Assembly: GCA_023428265.1 (NCBI GenBank)
Contig: JAEYYW010000007.1
Location: forward strand, 1-39,908
DNA from: Bacillota bacterium
GTDB lineage: Bacteria > Bacillota > Clostridia > Christensenellales > UMGS416
Direction: 5' to 3'
DNA: 39,908 nucleotides
Part shown: one piece after another, positions 38,826-39,908 of the stretch
Numbering within the stretch: the stretch's first letter is position 1
Layout: each line of letters starts with the position of its first letter
The notes under the pieces: generated by a model
Databases searched by the model: none
The model's input: the letters and a program-made list of their open reading frames with translations, nothing else
Told to the model about the DNA's origin: nothing
Position numbers and translations under genes: made by a program

Positions 38826-39036
38826 GCTACAATTGCATCAATCTTTTAAAATAGCTATGCATTTTTCCAGCATAATATACATAAATTCTTGTCTCAATAA
38901 CCAAACTGACACAGTTATCCTTAATCCTTCCAGTGGAGAATCAAAACAATTTCTATCAAAACCTACAAAACGAATACTCAACCGAGCGCCTTCCGAGCGC
39001 CGCGATTCTCCATTATTAAAGGCAGCGGGAGCAGTC

Positions 39037-39058
39037 TTGACAAACTAACACCGTTAGT
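39037..39058 (+). promoter_or_regulatory. TetR-gene promoter -35 with palindromic operator
   Basis: TTGACA (39037-39042) is followed directly by the perfect palindrome ACTAAC-ACC-GTTAGT (39044-39058), where the promoter spacer should be. The -10 is poorly defined (TAGAAA at 15 nt is the best candidate). This is the standard position for a TetR-type operator controlling its own gene and the following transporter. Confidence 0.6.
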
Positions 39059-39096
39059 AGAAACTAAGAATATTGTAAATAGAGCGGAGCGGCGCA

Positions 39097-39675
39097 GTGG
39101 CATCAAAAGGGATTGACAGGCAATCCATACTGGAAACCGCCATTTCCATGGTGGCGGAGAGCGGCTTTGAAAGCTTTTCCATGCACAGGCTTGCCGCGCG
39201 GCTGGGCGTGAAAACGGCGTCTCTCTATAACCATGTGCAGAGCGTGGCAGAAGTGAACATGGGCATCGCGAGCCATGCAGTGTCGCGGCTGCGGGGCGCG
39301 ATGGACGAAGCCACAAGCGGTATCACCGACCCGGCAGCAGCACTCAAGACGATGGCGGCGGCCTATCGGCAATATGCCCATGAAAACCCCGAGCTGTATC
39401 AGGTGATCATCAACCTGCCGCTGCTGGACGACCGGCAGATCATGCAGTTGGGCAAGGTCATCATTGAGCCCATGATGAGGCCGCTCACCCATTGGGCGGG
39501 CAGCCGGCAGGAGCAGCTTCATTGCGCCAGATCGTTTCGCAGCATGCTGCACGGATTCGTTTCGCTGGAAGCCACCGGCTATTTCGAATCGGCCGAGGCC
39601 AGTGCGGACGACAGCTACAGCTTCATGATTGAGGCATTTCTCAATGGGCTGCCGCATCACGGAGCAGGCATATAA
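39097..39675 (+). CDS. TetR-family transcriptional regulator
   Basis: The 192-residue protein begins at GTG 39097 (GGAG 8 nt upstream). Residues about 8-55 form the TetR HTH: RQSILETAISMVAESGFESF, then MHRLAARLGVKTASLYNHVQS. The C-terminal domain resembles the TetR_C group with a conserved LHGFVSLEATGYF near its end. It would repress from the palindrome in its own promoter and release it on binding an unknown small molecule, probably a substrate of the MFS transporter that follows by 43 nt on the same strand. Confidence 0.92.
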   Translation: MASKGIDRQSILETAISMVAESGFESFSMHRLAARLGVKTASLYNHVQSVAEVNMGIASHAVSRLRGAMDEATSGITDPAAALKTMAAAYRQYAHENPELYQVIINLPLLDDRQIMQLGKVIIEPMMRPLTHWAGSRQEQLHCARSFRSMLHGFVSLEATGYFESAEASADDSYSFMIEAFLNGLPHHGAGI

Positions 39676-39718
39676 AACATATATAGCATTATATACAACG
39701 TCAGGAGCATCAACCGAA

Positions 39719-39908
39719 GTGGAAGCAGTGGAAAACAACGCAGCGCAAGCCCGGCAGGAAACCATTTGGAACACAGCGTTTATCAATGTGTTCATTCTGA
39801 ACATCGCAATCAATTTTGCACAATTCATGCTCAACACACTGATCCCGAAATATGCCAACTCGTTGGGCGCAAACGCCACACTGGTGGGTATGGTGTCCAG
39901 TATGTTTG
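39719..39908 (+). CDS. MFS transporter, N-terminal part (cut by window end)
   Basis: An open frame from GTG 39719 (AGGAG 12 nt upstream; GTG 39728 is an alternative start) runs off the window after 63 codons. After a polar start (about 17 residues) comes a first membrane helix WNTAFINVFILNIAINFAQF, then LNTLIPKYANSLGANATLVG and the beginning of helix 2. This is the characteristic start of major facilitator transporters of the drug/sugar-phosphate type. Being directly behind a TetR gene, it is probably an efflux pump regulated by it. Confidence 0.75.
   Translation, partial: MEAVENNAAQARQETIWNTAFINVFILNIAINFAQFMLNTLIPKYANSLGANATLVGMVSSMF

Larger units (their letters stand above)
38693..39096. 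other. Divergent intergenic region of 404 nt
   Basis: It contains the sugar operon leader and promoter (left part) and the TetR promoter/operator (right end). In between, 38826-39030 is AT-rich and without a gene. It holds an inverted repeat, TGGAGAATC (38934-38942) with GATTCTCCA (39004-39012), enclosing a tandem repeat CCGAGCGCC-TT-CCGAGCGCC near 38982-39001. Whether this is a decayed mobile element, a small RNA or chance is unclear. Confidence 0.5.

Overview
The window looks like a chromosomal segment of a fairly GC-rich, anaerobic-type Firmicute, probably Clostridia. This is inference from content: Gram-positive style ribosome-binding sites and sigma-A promoters, a DUF3048 lipoprotein, LplB/LplC-type sugar permeases with a lipoprotein binding protein, a CymR/IscR-like Rrf2 pair and acetyl-type methionine synthesis. 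No rRNA, tRNA, CRISPR array or intact insertion sequence was seen. Coding is dense on both strands, with many 1-4 nt overlaps.

Region A (1-15.8 kb) is a surface-polysaccharide locus with a phosphonate branch. After an ABC exporter and a broken Ig-like surface-protein remnant come a LicD-type transferase (+) and, convergent to it, a minus-strand operon: Wzx-like flippase, LicC/PntC-like nucleotidyltransferase, a PEP mutase carrying an N-terminal HxGH cytidylyltransferase domain (the domain order of Fom1), phosphonopyruvate decarboxylase and an iron-type phosphonoacetaldehyde reductase. A second minus-strand operon encodes a Wzz-like protein with a degenerate kinase-like tail, two GT4 glycosyltransferases and a Wzy/ligase-type membrane protein. 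The genes fit this route: PEP to phosphonopyruvate to phosphonoacetaldehyde to 2-hydroxyethylphosphonate (HEP), then CMP-HEP, then LicD transfer onto a glycan that is flipped and polymerised. This is the most interesting system in the window. Both minus-strand operons have a TTTACA-N17-TATAAT promoter.

Region B (15.9-19.1 kb) holds a rhodanese, a Crp/Fnr-type regulator, thioredoxin and a stand-alone GH43 glycosidase. Region C (19.1-24.5 kb) is a copper module: CopZ, an unknown lipoprotein, CopA, a divergent HxlR-family regulator with six cysteines in its tails, and an HMA-SafE-cupredoxin membrane fusion. Region D (24.6-28.6 kb) is a methionine/sulfur cluster: MetA (acetyl type), a TcdA-like E1 enzyme, two different Rrf2 regulators and the O-acetylhomoserine sulfhydrylase MetY.

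Region E (28.6-30.1 kb) is a small P-loop protein translationally coupled to LarE. Region F (30.1-38.8 kb) is an eight-gene minus-strand carbohydrate operon: binding protein, two permeases, LacI regulator, zinc alcohol dehydrogenase, split transketolase and a beta-hydroxyacid dehydrogenase; its substrate is unknown. Region G (39.0 kb to the end) is a TetR regulator with a palindromic operator and the start of an MFS transporter that runs off the window.
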